A DNA stretch of 64,000 nt. Source: Clostridium sp. KNHs205 (lineage in GTDB: Bacteria > Bacillota > Clostridia > Lachnospirales > Lachnospiraceae). Shown here piece by piece: positions 1 to 9,034 of this stretch (positions are counted from its first letter, which is position 1; each line of letters begins with the position of its first letter). The DNA lies in NCBI RefSeq assembly GCF_000702945.1, contig NZ_JNLE01000003.1, positions 3,891,501 to 3,955,500 on the forward strand, written 5' to 3'. Position numbers and translations under genes: made by a program. Below the pieces are notes generated by a model that ran no database searches, was not told the origin of the DNA, and was given only the letters and a program-made list of their open reading frames with translations.

Positions 1-178
1 TTACTACAAGCTCAGATGCAAAAAAATCAGATTGATCACTGCTTAACTCATCGGTATAATTTGCATATACCTGATTCGTTTCAGCAGTATCTGAAAAGGG
101 TAGCGCAAGATTTTCTTTGCTGCTGCATCCAGTGAGCAGTGAAACAGACACTACAATACAAAACAGTTTTTTCTTCAT
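1..178 (-). CDS. Lipoprotein, N-terminal fragment (runs off the left edge)
   Basis: The minus strand opens with an ATG at 176-178 and stays open to the window edge, giving 59 residues. The N-terminus is a bacterial lipoprotein signal: a MKKK basic start, a short hydrophobic stretch and a lipobox LLTGC with the lipidated Cys at residue 18, followed by a Ser/Lys-rich linker. The mature part visible here is acidic and polar with no recognisable domain, so the function cannot be named. It lies 19 bp downstream of mgsA and may be the last gene of the shape/division run. The lipoprotein assignment is seen in the sequence; any enzymatic role would be a guess. Confidence 0.75.
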   Translation of the reverse strand, partial: MKKKLFCIVVSVSLLTGCSSKENLALPFSDTAETNQVYANYTDELSSDQSDFFASELVV

Positions 179-197
179 TGTCTTATCAGCTTTCATA

Positions 198-596
198 TCA
201 AGAGCGTAATATTTCACGCCAGTCAAGGTCACCTCTGTCAAGAGCCTTTATCATTAATTCGGCTGATGCTAAATTGGTAGCCAAGGGGATATTATGTGTA
301 TCACAAAGCCTTACTACAGTGTTAACATCGGGTTCGTGGGATTTTGGTGAAAGGGGATCTCTTAAAAAAATCACTAAATCCATCTGATTATGCTCAATCT
401 GAGCACCCATCTGCTGTTCACCGCCTAAGTGACCTGCCAGATATTTATGGATATTTAAGTTTGTTACTTCCTCGATTAATCTACCGGTGGTTCCGGTTGC
501 ATAAAGCTCATGCTTATTTAATATACCTCGATATGCGATACAAAAATTCTGCATTAATTTTTTCTTTGCATCATGTGCTATCATACCAATATTCAT
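198..596 (-). CDS. mgsA: Methylglyoxal synthase
   Basis: 132 residues matching the MgsA family, which converts dihydroxyacetone phosphate to methylglyoxal and phosphate in the cytosol as a bypass of lower glycolysis. Visible landmarks are the AHD motif near residue 8, the phosphate-binding ATGTTGR segment, the GGEQQMGA segment and the HEPDV segment. In the E. coli enzyme the catalytic base is the Asp of GGDQQ (D71); here that position is Glu (codon GAA, clear in the DNA), while the other acidic residues are kept. The ATG is preceded by AAGGGGG 11 nt upstream. It follows rodA by 8 bp, the usual Lachnospiraceae order. Activity is likely but the Asp-to-Glu change should be noted. Confidence 0.92.
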   Translation of the reverse strand: MNIGMIAHDAKKKLMQNFCIAYRGILNKHELYATGTTGRLIEEVTNLNIHKYLAGHLGGEQQMGAQIEHNQMDLVIFLRDPLSPKSHEPDVNTVVRLCDTHNIPLATNLASAELMIKALDRGDLDWREILRS

Positions 597-604
597 GTGT
601 GGTG

Positions 605-1726
605 TTACCCCCTTCTATATTTTCTCTGTAAATTTATATTGATTATGATTCCGATGGATATCATGCTGCTCATCATGGAACTTAATCCGTAACTGACAAA
701 AGGCAGCGGAATACCGGTATTAGGCAGTATAGCAGTTGCAACACCGATATTGACAAACATCTGAAACACAAACATAGCAGAAATCCCTGTAGCAATCATA
801 CGTCCCAATCTGTCAGGCGCATGGCTTGCTATAATAAGACACTTAAAAATGATAATTGATAATAGCACTATTATAGCACAGCTGCCTAAAAATCCAAGGC
901 TTTCACTGGCAACTGAAAAAATAAAATCACTTTCAGCTACCGGAACGTAGGTGTCGCTTTGGATGGCATCTTTGCCTTCTGAAAATAGCTTTCCAGTTAA
1001 CTTACCCGATCCGATAACCTCAACAGAATTCTCCTGCTGGTATAAGGTATCAGAGGAGGTGTCTGCCTCCGGGTTCAGATAAGCTTCAATTCTGTTCTGA
1101 TGATAATCCGTCAGGAAGAAGATATCGTAATGATTCTGAATCCCCCATAAAGTTCCGGCTACAATCGGTATGGTAACCAACAGGATTGGCAGAATTATTT
1201 TAAGGCTTAATCCTCCTACAAATATCATTATAGCAAAAATAAACAGAATAACAAGAGTTGTAGATAAATGTGGTTGTATGAAAACTAAAAAAGTTGGAAT
1301 CCCGATAAGTGCTGTTAATAAGAAAAATACATAAAATTTATTCATCTTCTCTTTAAATATCACTAAGAGTTTTGCCATAAAAATGATAAGTATAATCTTC
1401 GTTAACTCAGATGGCTGAAATTCAAATACTTTTAAATCAAGCCATCTCTTTGCGCTGTAGTGCTCAACTCCTATCAGCCTAACAGCTGCCAGGAGTATCA
1501 GATTTATAAAGTATAGTATAATATAGAATTGGCTGATAAAATGGTAATCTACCAGGGATACAAATACCAGTATGAAAACACCAAGAACAAGACCCATTAA
1601 ATGCTTTAAGAAAAAGGCCTCATTAACAATTCGGACCAGGTATATTCCAATACTGCTTAGAATAATTACCAAAGTCATTATGCTGAAATCATAGTTGCTT
1701 ATACTGTACTTTTTAAATGGAAACAT
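605..1726 (-). CDS. rodA: Rod-shape SEDS peptidoglycan glycosyltransferase RodA
   Basis: 373 residues with about ten hydrophobic segments, a SEDS (FtsW/RodA/SpoVE) polytopic membrane protein. RodA polymerises lipid II into glycan strands for side-wall growth together with a class B PBP. Family signatures are RWLDLKVFEFQPSE in the middle, the VAESDFIFSVASESLGFLG segment (ESDFIF before the large loop) and PLPFVSYGLSSM near the C-terminus. It sits downstream of minE in the mreBCD-PBP2-min cluster, which favours RodA over FtsW or SpoVE. The Shine-Dalgarno sequence is weak (TTAGGG, 7 nt). Confidence 0.93.
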   Translation of the reverse strand: MFPFKKYSISNYDFSIMTLVIILSSIGIYLVRIVNEAFFLKHLMGLVLGVFILVFVSLVDYHFISQFYIILYFINLILLAAVRLIGVEHYSAKRWLDLKVFEFQPSELTKIILIIFMAKLLVIFKEKMNKFYVFFLLTALIGIPTFLVFIQPHLSTTLVILFIFAIMIFVGGLSLKIILPILLVTIPIVAGTLWGIQNHYDIFFLTDYHQNRIEAYLNPEADTSSDTLYQQENSVEVIGSGKLTGKLFSEGKDAIQSDTYVPVAESDFIFSVASESLGFLGSCAIIVLLSIIIFKCLIIASHAPDRLGRMIATGISAMFVFQMFVNIGVATAILPNTGIPLPFVSYGLSSMMSSMISIGIIININLQRKYRRG

Positions 1727-1747
1727 ATTTTTACCCTAACTTTACAA

Positions 1748-2020
1748 TTATTTATTGGACTTCATATCTCTTATAGGAATATTTGCAAACAACGCAGGTA
1801 CAGTCCCATTATTACCTTCAGACTCTGTCTGGGTAATCTTAATATCCAGTCCTTCAGTGTCAATTTCTACATACCTGGAAATAACGGCAATTATATCGTT
1901 CTTGATCTGTTCCATTAATTCCGGTGAACATCCTGCCCTGTCTGAGACAAGCACCAGCTTCAGACGATCTTTTGCAACACCGCTTGAAGTCTTTTTTTTG
2001 AAAAAATCAGCTAATCCCAT
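1748..2020 (-). CDS. minE: Cell division topological specificity factor MinE
   Basis: 90 residues, normal MinE length. The N-terminal amphipathic part (MGLADFFKKK) would bind membrane, followed by the anti-MinCD region KDRLKLVLVSDRAGCSPE and a C-terminal dimerisation domain (VEIDTEGLDIKITQTE). MinE triggers MinD ATP hydrolysis and so drives pole-to-pole oscillation that confines MinCD to the poles. It is the third gene of minC-minD-minE, 16 bp after minD. The start has GGAGAGGAG 7 nt upstream. Having MinE together with a DivIVA-free Min operon is normal for many clostridia. Confidence 0.95.
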   Translation of the reverse strand: MGLADFFKKKTSSGVAKDRLKLVLVSDRAGCSPELMEQIKNDIIAVISRYVEIDTEGLDIKITQTESEGNNGTVPALFANIPIRDMKSNK

Positions 2021-2036
2021 TTTAATACTCCTCTCC

Positions 2037-2828
2037 CTAATTCTTCTTTAGTAAGTTAGCCAGCCAGTTAAACAGTCCCTGTTTTCCCTTTAAATCAAGG
2101 AATGGAACTTCCTCCCCTAAAATTCTGCGGCAGATATTCATATAAGCCTGTCCAGCTAATGTACTGGTGCCAACCAAAGGTTCTCCCTGATTGGTTGAGA
2201 TAACGATATTCTCATCATCGGGTACGACACCGATTAGGCTGATGGCAAGTATCTCCACAACATCTTCACTGGACATCATATCACCTCTCTTAACCATATC
2301 AGGTCTTAAGCGGTTTACTATTAAATGTGTCTGCTTCATTTCATTGGCCTCTAAGAGACCGATAATACGGTCAGCATCCCTTACAGCTGATACTTCAGGG
2401 GTAGTAACCACTAATGCTCTGTCCGCGCCTGCAATTGCGTTTTTAAATCCCTGTTCAATACCTGCGGGGCAGTCCATTATTATGTAATCAAATTCATCTC
2501 TCAGTTCATCTGCAAGTTTCTTCATCTGTTCCGGAGTAACTGCTGTTTTATCTCTTGTTTGTGCTGAAGGCAACAGATACAGATTAGGATATCTCTTATC
2601 TTTTATAAGCGCCTGCTTCACTCGGCAATTACCTTCTATTACGTCCACCAGGTTATAAACGATCCGGTTCTCTAAGCCCATAACAACATCCAGATTTCTG
2701 AGACCTATATCTGTATCGATCAAGATTACTTTCTTATCAAGCTTTGCAAGGCCTGTTCCTACATTGGCTGTTGTTGTTGTCTTACCTACTCCACCCTTGC
2801 CGGATGTTATTACTATTACTTCACCCAT
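2037..2828 (-). CDS. minD: Septum site-determining ATPase MinD
   Basis: 263 residues from the ATG at 2826-2828, which has GGAGG 8 nt upstream; an in-frame ATG five codons earlier contains that Shine-Dalgarno and is unlikely to be used. It is a deviant Walker A ATPase (GKGGVGKTTTTAN, residues 10-22) of the ParA/MinD family, with the DTDIGLRNLD switch and the VTTPEVSAVRDADR segment. The C-terminal amphipathic helix (GLFNWLANLLKKN) is the membrane-targeting sequence. It recruits MinC to the membrane and is released by MinE. Confidence 0.96.
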   Translation of the reverse strand: MGEVIVITSGKGGVGKTTTTANVGTGLAKLDKKVILIDTDIGLRNLDVVMGLENRIVYNLVDVIEGNCRVKQALIKDKRYPNLYLLPSAQTRDKTAVTPEQMKKLADELRDEFDYIIMDCPAGIEQGFKNAIAGADRALVVTTPEVSAVRDADRIIGLLEANEMKQTHLIVNRLRPDMVKRGDMMSSEDVVEILAISLIGVVPDDENIVISTNQGEPLVGTSTLAGQAYMNICRRILGEEVPFLDLKGKQGLFNWLANLLKKN

Positions 2829-2850
2829 TAAATTATCCTCCAAAAACTTA

Positions 2851-3516
2851 TTATAAGTTTATATCATTTATAACCTCTTTACTCAAAGGCTCTATATAGA
2901 TATTTCCATCTTCCAAAAAAGCAATTTTGGTTTCTTTCGCTGCTGTTTTTTCCGGCTTGTCCGGAGATCTTGCAATGGTATCTGCTATTCGAATCTGAAC
3001 AGGATTCATATCAAGAGCAACTACAAAAGAGTTGTTATTACCCGAGGCACCGGCAAAGACACTTCCCTTTAAGGAGCCAAGTACAATGATATTTCCTTTT
3101 GATACGATTCTGGCTCCTGGATTAATATCTCCAATTACAATTATACTTGTCTCAGACTCAAGTACCTGTCCGGAACGAAGATTTCCTTTATAGAACTGTC
3201 CGCTGGCATTAGACAATTCCATCAGCTTTTCATCCAATGCTTTTTTGAACTTTTCTTCCTGTCCCGGGTCATCTTCAATTACACAAACTACATGAAGCAT
3301 AGTCTCTTCTGCAATGATATTAAGAACATCCCTTTGCTGTTCGTTGGTCAGCTTTCTCCCCTCAAAGCTCAGAGCCATCTGAGCTTTATCAAAAAATTTT
3401 GCGGATTCCCGAAATTTTTCTGCTATTTTTTCTCTTAAGCTTTCATAGTCCATATCACTGTCTAATACAACTATTATACCATATTTATTGCCTTTTATAA
3501 TAACTGGGTTGTTCAT
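2851..3516 (-). CDS. minC: Septum site-determining inhibitor MinC
   Basis: 221 residues from the ATG at 3514-3516 with AGGAGGTG 3 nt upstream; the frame stays open further upstream into the end of the PBP2 gene, but that extension has no MinC-like sequence. The N-terminal domain (residues 1-100) should inhibit FtsZ assembly. The C-terminal half is the right-handed beta-helix with the RSGQVLES, GDINPGARIVSKGNIIVLGSLKG and VFAGASGNNNSFVVAL repeats that bind MinD and FtsZ. First gene of minCDE, 73 bp after the PBP2 stop. Confidence 0.94.
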   Translation of the reverse strand: MNNPVIIKGNKYGIIVVLDSDMDYESLREKIAEKFRESAKFFDKAQMALSFEGRKLTNEQQRDVLNIIAEETMLHVVCVIEDDPGQEEKFKKALDEKLMELSNASGQFYKGNLRSGQVLESETSIIVIGDINPGARIVSKGNIIVLGSLKGSVFAGASGNNNSFVVALDMNPVQIRIADTIARSPDKPEKTAAKETKIAFLEDGNIYIEPLSKEVINDINL

Positions 3517-3589
3517 AAACACCTCCTGATAACTTAACTTATAAAACACACTGATAAACCAAAACCAAAGACACTGCCGTTGTTTTGGT

Positions 3590-6526
3590 TTAGTCAGTAA
3601 AGGATGTTGTCTGGGATTCCGGCATAATAGCTTTTCCCTCTGGATCTGTAAAGCCATCTACATTAAAGTAATAGCCGTATAAATTCTTGCTCAGTTCAAC
3701 AGCGTTGCTGGAGGCATAACCATTAGGTATTACAGCAATCATAGAAATTTCAGGATCTTCATAAGGACCATAAGAAGCAAATAACGCATGATTACCTCTT
3801 GAACGGCTTTCCTGGGCTGTACCAGTCTTACCTGCAACTGTCACAGGAAAATCCTTAAACAGGTAGGACACTGAACTTCTGCTACCGTTTGCAACCTTAT
3901 ACATACCTTCATGTACAAGATTCCAGTAAGTACTGCTTATTGAGTCAATATGCTCAGTCTTGCTATTTTCCTCTTCCTGCTTGTTTTTACTTTCCTTATC
4001 TTCCTTATTCTTCTTATCCTTCTCAAGTTCATTTTTATCCAGGACCTTACCATTTTTATCAACTACCTTGCTTAAAAGGGTAAGCTTATAGGAGGTTCCT
4101 CCTGTGGCAACAGTAGTCACATATCTGGCTAACTGTACTGGAGTATAATTGTTCGTACCCTGTCCAATGGCAGAGCGGACTGCATCCATATCGGAACTCT
4201 TTGGTTCAGCTTCTTCAAGCTCAATTCCTGATTTCTTATTTAGGCCCAGTAAAGTAGCATATTTTGATAACTTTTCAAGCCCGATGGCAGTCTTATTAGA
4301 ATCATTTCCATTCAGACTTAAACGCCATCCCATTTCATAGAAGAAATAGTTACAGGATACTTCCAGTGCCGTGGTGACGTTTACTTTACCATGGCTGGAG
4401 GTCGACCAGTCTTTTGGTGGCTGATAGGTTACTTTATTGAAAACAACCTCATCATAAACAGTTTCCTGAGGACCTAAAACGCCCTCTTCCAGTGCAGCAA
4501 TTGAGGTAACCATCTTAAAGGTAGATCCGGGAGCTGTTTTCTGCTTGGTAGCTCTTGATATGGTAGGTTGGGATAAGTCAGCATTTACCTTGGTATAGTA
4601 TTGATAATCTATTTTATTTGCAAAATAATTATTATCATAGCTGGGATAAGATACCATTGCTCTTACTTCACCGGTTTTCGTATCCGTTATTACAACTGAG
4701 GCACTGCAAGGATCAAGGGCTAGTTGTGCAGGAGTTATTTCAATATTACGTATCTTTTCTGTAATAAAGGAATAAGCTGATACTGTATTGTTCTCTAATT
4801 TGGTGATATCTTCCTTATTATATTTTAACACACCTTGGTCAAATAATAAAAGACAAATTTCAGTTCCTGTTAATTTATAGGAGTATACCAGTTCTTTGTA
4901 TATTTTCTTCTGGAAAGCCAAATCATCCACCAGCGAATCCATTACATGCTTAACAAGTATTTCATATAACTCATCTGTGCTGTAATAGCTGCTTCCAACC
5001 TCCAATTTCTCTAAGTCCACCCAATTCTTAGACAAGGCATACTGAAGAAATTTGCTCAAACTGATTTTATCTTCCGTATATTTTATATAAGTGTCATCAC
5101 TGGTATCAACAGGTGCCAAAAGAGAAGTTCCGTCTTTAATATCGCTTTGTTTGGTTATAAGAATTCCTTCACTTTTCAGTTTGGCATAGATATAATCCAG
5201 ATAATCTGCCATTGCCTCAGATACATTTGAATTCAATGCATCAGAGCTGCTGGAGAGCTTTGATTTCAGTTCCTTTAATACATCGTCTCTTTTATCAGTG
5301 TATTTATTGTACACCTGCTTTTCCAGATTGGTTGCATCGTCTGCCTTAAAGCTATTGACATCTATAACACTGTTGTTAATCAAAGCAAAATAAACATCAT
5401 AGATAGGAATCTTAATATCTTTCGCAGATTCACCTCTGGTTCCCGCATTTGTACTGTTATTTATCTTAGAGAGCAGAATACCAGCCAGAACTCTCTCTAT
5501 TATTTTATAATAAGCTTTTTGAAGATCGCTGTCTATGGTCAGATAGACATCCTTGCCAGCAACCGGTTCTGTCCTTTTAATGGTCTCAAGATATTTACCC
5601 GAAGAATTAACCGATATGGTTTCAATACCTTTCGTTCCGGCAAGTTCTTCTTCAAAAACCTTTTCCACCCCTAGTTTACCAATCATATCAGAAGTGTTAT
5701 AGCCGGAATCATCTCCCATGCTCTGCATTTCCGTATCATTGACAAGTCCGGTATAACCAATAATATGTGCATTGTAGATACTGTCATTATATACACGGTA
5801 AGATTGCTGCTTAATCTCCACCCCCGGTAATTCGGAGCTGTTTTCATAAATAGCAGCTACGGTTTCATCACTGACTTTAGAAGCAATAATAATCTGATTA
5901 TATGCCGGCCAGTTACTAAATATAGCATAACGAAGTGCCATTATCTTCAGGGCTTCTTCCATTGTATAATCATTCGAGATCTTAAACATGGCAACACTTT
6001 TATCACCGTTTCTAAGATAGTCAAATACTTCGTCAGGAGTAGCTTTTACCTGTTCTTCGGAAAGTTTATTGATATTTGATTTACCGTATACATTCATCTT
6101 AAAACGCAACTCAGCAGTTTCTTTTACGGTAAAGTACAGCTTTCCCTCCTCATTGAGAGCTATTCCAAAGTTATTTTCTATGGTATTGTCATACTTCTCT
6201 AAAATGGTAATTAAATGGAACAGCATTTTATTTAGTTCTTCATTGGAAGCAATCTTCGATATGTTTTCCAGTACAACCGAGTAACTAATCTCATTGTAGG
6301 CAAGAAGTTTGCCTTTAACGTCATAAATATTACCCCTGGTACTTTTAATCTCACGCTCTCTCGTTTCTCTGACTTGGGAGATTTCTTCATATTGATCCCC
6401 CTTAATGATCTGGAGGGTATACATTCTGCTGATCAGGACAGCAATAAGTGACAGAAATATTATTGTAACCGGAAACATTCTGGAGGTGAATACCTGTTTT
6501 ATCTTTTCCCATATAATATCCAACAT
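3590..6526 (-). CDS. mrdA: Penicillin-binding protein 2 (class B transpeptidase) with large insertions
   Basis: 978 residues. There is a cytoplasmic N-terminus, one membrane anchor at about residues 18-38, a PBP dimerisation domain to about 330 and a transpeptidase domain with the active-site triads STFK (Ser at 668), SCN (Ser at 724) and KTGT (Lys at 900). It cross-links peptidoglycan during elongation as partner of RodA. It is far longer than a typical PBP2 (about 650-720): roughly 270 residues are inserted between the LTIDSDLQ strand (about 330-345) and the ADPCSASVV-like strand near 615, and a Lys/Glu-rich stretch precedes residue 870. The ATG abuts the mreD stop, with GGAGGAGG inside the mreD end. 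Confidence 0.93.
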   Translation of the reverse strand: MLDIIWEKIKQVFTSRMFPVTIIFLSLIAVLISRMYTLQIIKGDQYEEISQVRETREREIKSTRGNIYDVKGKLLAYNEISYSVVLENISKIASNEELNKMLFHLITILEKYDNTIENNFGIALNEEGKLYFTVKETAELRFKMNVYGKSNINKLSEEQVKATPDEVFDYLRNGDKSVAMFKISNDYTMEEALKIMALRYAIFSNWPAYNQIIIASKVSDETVAAIYENSSELPGVEIKQQSYRVYNDSIYNAHIIGYTGLVNDTEMQSMGDDSGYNTSDMIGKLGVEKVFEEELAGTKGIETISVNSSGKYLETIKRTEPVAGKDVYLTIDSDLQKAYYKIIERVLAGILLSKINNSTNAGTRGESAKDIKIPIYDVYFALINNSVIDVNSFKADDATNLEKQVYNKYTDKRDDVLKELKSKLSSSSDALNSNVSEAMADYLDYIYAKLKSEGILITKQSDIKDGTSLLAPVDTSDDTYIKYTEDKISLSKFLQYALSKNWVDLEKLEVGSSYYSTDELYEILVKHVMDSLVDDLAFQKKIYKELVYSYKLTGTEICLLLFDQGVLKYNKEDITKLENNTVSAYSFITEKIRNIEITPAQLALDPCSASVVITDTKTGEVRAMVSYPSYDNNYFANKIDYQYYTKVNADLSQPTISRATKQKTAPGSTFKMVTSIAALEEGVLGPQETVYDEVVFNKVTYQPPKDWSTSSHGKVNVTTALEVSCNYFFYEMGWRLSLNGNDSNKTAIGLEKLSKYATLLGLNKKSGIELEEAEPKSSDMDAVRSAIGQGTNNYTPVQLARYVTTVATGGTSYKLTLLSKVVDKNGKVLDKNELEKDKKNKEDKESKNKQEEENSKTEHIDSISSTYWNLVHEGMYKVANGSRSSVSYLFKDFPVTVAGKTGTAQESRSRGNHALFASYGPYEDPEISMIAVIPNGYASSNAVELSKNLYGYYFNVDGFTDPEGKAIMPESQTTSFTD

Positions 6527-7036
6527 TTAAAACGCCTCCTCCTCTTCCTTTTTCTCTGTCTTAATTCGGATTATGTTCAGCAGCTTATACAAAAAGACAG
6601 ATATAATCACTGTATAAATCAGCTCCGGCAGACCTTTATGGAAAAAATAAAATCCTATGTTTAATCTGCCTCTCAGTAAGTATTCGAATACATAGTAGAA
6701 AAAAAAGTAAATCAGATCACTAATTCCAACAAGTATTACAGGTATCGTAAGGTTCTCTTTTACAAATATCTTGTAGCAGAACCCATTCAGATATCCAATT
6801 GTCATAAAGATCAGTGCATATAGTCCGACGATACCGCCATAACACAAATCAATAAACAGACCGCAAAGGAATCCGGTTAATAGCCCTTCTCTTCTTCCTT
6901 TCATTAATCCCGACGAAACTGTAAGTATCAGAAGAAGATTAGGAACCACTCTGGCAAGGGAAAGCCATTGGAATACCGTCGTCTGTAATAAAAAGCATAT
7001 TAATATTTCAGCCATTACTATTACGAATCGTTTCAC
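6527..7036 (-). CDS. mreD: Rod shape-determining membrane protein MreD
   Basis: 169 residues, almost entirely hydrophobic with about five membrane segments and a charged C-terminal tail (KTEKKEEEE). MreD is the small integral membrane member of the elongasome and links MreC to RodA/PBP2. The start is a GTG at 7034-7036 with AGGAG 5 nt upstream; no ATG fits. The family is weakly conserved, so the call rests on the hydropathy, the GRREGLLTGFLCGLFID segment typical of MreD, and its position between mreC and PBP2. Confidence 0.9.
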   Translation of the reverse strand: MKRFVIVMAEILICFLLQTTVFQWLSLARVVPNLLLILTVSSGLMKGRREGLLTGFLCGLFIDLCYGGIVGLYALIFMTIGYLNGFCYKIFVKENLTIPVILVGISDLIYFFFYYVFEYLLRGRLNIGFYFFHKGLPELIYTVIISVFLYKLLNIIRIKTEKKEEEEAF

Positions 7037-7051
7037 TTTAACTCCTATCTA

Positions 7052-7906
7052 TCAATCCTTCAATTCCTCTTTTAATTCGGTTATTATAAGTACCTCATCC
7101 AGTCTGCTGAAATCAACTGCCGGAATCAATTTTGCTGTTTTTGTCAGGTTATTGGGCTCTAACTGTATTTCCGTGATATAACCTATAAGTATTCCCTGCA
7201 GGTATTTCGGGCTGATAGCAGAGGTAACAACTTCATAACCATCAGCTACCTTCGCGTCTTTTCCAATTAAAGATACATCGATAACACCGTTGCTATATGC
7301 TTCCATCCCTCCGCTAACCACACAGGTATCTGAGGTCTTGATGAACATTCCAAAGACATTACTGGAATCATCAATTATAGAACGAACAATAGAATAATTC
7401 TTGTGAGCTTCAACTATGATACCCACTAATCCATTGCCGGAAATAACATTCATATCCACTGCAATACCATCATCCGTACCTTTATCGATTTTAAAGCTGC
7501 TGTACCAGTAATCGTTAGGGTCCCTTCCGATAACTCTTGCACCTACCTTAGGATAATCGGCATATTTTTTGTCGAGCTTATATAGATCACGGTACCGGTC
7601 CAGCTCATATTTGTCCTGCAGTAATATTTTATTTTCATAAGTAATCTCAGACAACTGCTGTTTCAAATCTTCGTTTTCACTTAGCAGGTCGTTCATACTG
7701 ACAAACTTATCCCCCTGGTCAGCAATGGCTTTTCCAACGGAATTAATACCTTTCTGCATGGGTGTCACTACATAACCGATTGCTCCTTTTACAGGTAATA
7801 AGATTTCACTGTAGCGGAATGATATAAACATTAGTATTAGACATAATACTACACCTCCGATAAAGAGATGCTTCGGATTAATGGAAAAACCTGTTCTCCT
7901 TTTCAT
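7052..7906 (-). CDS. mreC: Rod shape-determining protein MreC
   Basis: 284 residues: an N-terminal membrane anchor (about 12-30), a coiled coil (about 70-100) and two extracytoplasmic beta-barrel domains containing GARVIGRDPNDYWYSSFKIDKG-type sequence, NGLVGIIV and the late LQGILIGYI segment. MreC scaffolds the elongation machinery outside the membrane. It lies 15 bp upstream of mreD and downstream of mreB. Start ATG with AGGGAG 8 nt upstream. Confidence 0.95.
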   Translation of the reverse strand: MKRRTGFSINPKHLFIGGVVLCLILMFISFRYSEILLPVKGAIGYVVTPMQKGINSVGKAIADQGDKFVSMNDLLSENEDLKQQLSEITYENKILLQDKYELDRYRDLYKLDKKYADYPKVGARVIGRDPNDYWYSSFKIDKGTDDGIAVDMNVISGNGLVGIIVEAHKNYSIVRSIIDDSSNVFGMFIKTSDTCVVSGGMEAYSNGVIDVSLIGKDAKVADGYEVVTSAISPKYLQGILIGYITEIQLEPNNLTKTAKLIPAVDFSRLDEVLIITELKEELKD

Positions 7907-7940
7907 ATTGAATAGCTCCCTTGCTTACTTTAAAAATACA

Positions 7941-8963
7941 TTACCCTTTTATTGCAGCCTCTTTTAATGGACTTGCCAATTCTTTCAGGTTCGCATCTTC
8001 GATTATTTTTCCCAGTCCGTTTACTACAGTGTTCGCTGAATCATTACAGATATTAATCTTAAGTCCGGTTTCCTTTGCTAAAAGGACATCCAAGCCTTTA
8101 ATGGCAGAGGAACCACCGGTTACATAGATACCGGAGTCAATGATATCAGAAGAAATTTCCGGCGGGGTTCTTTCCAGAATAATACGGATTGCATCTATAA
8201 TGGAATAAATGTACTCAATGATAGATTCATAAACGAAGGAAGAACTGATATCAACTTCTGTAGGCAGGCCTGTTACCACATTCCTGCCATAAGCTTTTAT
8301 AGTCTTTTCTTCCATAGGAGAAGCAGTTGCCAATTCTTTTTTGATGGTTTCAGCAGTTCTATCACCAATTACCAGATTGTAGGTCTTCTTAACCGTAGAC
8401 CTGATAGATTCGTCCAGCCTGTTTCCTCCAATAGGAATAAGCTTGCTGATAACAATACCGCCCAAGGACATTATGGATACCTCTGTAGTATCTGCACCGA
8501 TGTCTACCACCATAACACCTTTGGCGTTGTTAACGTCAAGACCGATACCTACTGCATCTGCAATAGGCTTTTCCACAATTTTAATCGATTTCGGCTTAAC
8601 CTGTGAGCTTGCAATCAGATCATAGAAAGCTCTTTTTTCTACTTCTGTAATATCTGTGGGCGTAGCGATGAGTACAGAAGCTGCCCTCATACCTCCTCTT
8701 TTGTTAAGCCCTTTAAAGGTATAGTTAATCAGCTCAAGCATATTGTTAATATCTGCTATTACCCCGTATTTTACAGGATAGCTCACATTGATATTAGCCG
8801 GTGCCTTTCCATGCATTTCAAACGCTTCATTTCCTACAGCAATTACCTTTTTCCTGCCTTCTACTGCGATGATGTTTTTTTCATCTACCACAACTCCGTC
8901 ATTTTTTCGGTATATTTTAATGGTACTGGTACCAAAGTCTATTCCATATGTTTTTCCTGACAT
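7941..8963 (-). CDS. mreB: Rod shape-determining actin homologue MreB
   Basis: 340 residues of the actin/Hsp70 fold. Nucleotide-binding motifs are phosphate 1 (YGIDFGTSTIKIY, residues 6-18), phosphate 2 (VVDIGADTTEVSI near 150) and the adenosine motif (GIYVTGGSSAIKGLD near 290). MreB filaments direct cell-wall synthesis along the cylinder. It heads the mreBCD-PBP2-min-rodA run. A weak GAGAAA is the only Shine-Dalgarno-like sequence. Closely related Mbl-type paralogues cannot be excluded from sequence alone, but the mreC/mreD neighbours favour MreB. Confidence 0.94.
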   Translation of the reverse strand: MSGKTYGIDFGTSTIKIYRKNDGVVVDEKNIIAVEGRKKVIAVGNEAFEMHGKAPANINVSYPVKYGVIADINNMLELINYTFKGLNKRGGMRAASVLIATPTDITEVEKRAFYDLIASSQVKPKSIKIVEKPIADAVGIGLDVNNAKGVMVVDIGADTTEVSIMSLGGIVISKLIPIGGNRLDESIRSTVKKTYNLVIGDRTAETIKKELATASPMEEKTIKAYGRNVVTGLPTEVDISSSFVYESIIEYIYSIIDAIRIILERTPPEISSDIIDSGIYVTGGSSAIKGLDVLLAKETGLKINICNDSANTVVNGLGKIIEDANLKELASPLKEAAIKG

Positions 8964-9034
8964 TTTTTATTTCTCATTGCAATTGTATTCTTATTCTTCT
9001 ATTAGGGATTCTGTCTCTGCAATGTTTTCCTTTC

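Noticed and set aside
2037..2828. MinD considered as a NifH-like partner for the nitrogenase-like pair
   Set aside because: It lacks the NifH Fe-S cysteines, has the MinD membrane-targeting helix and lies in minCDE.
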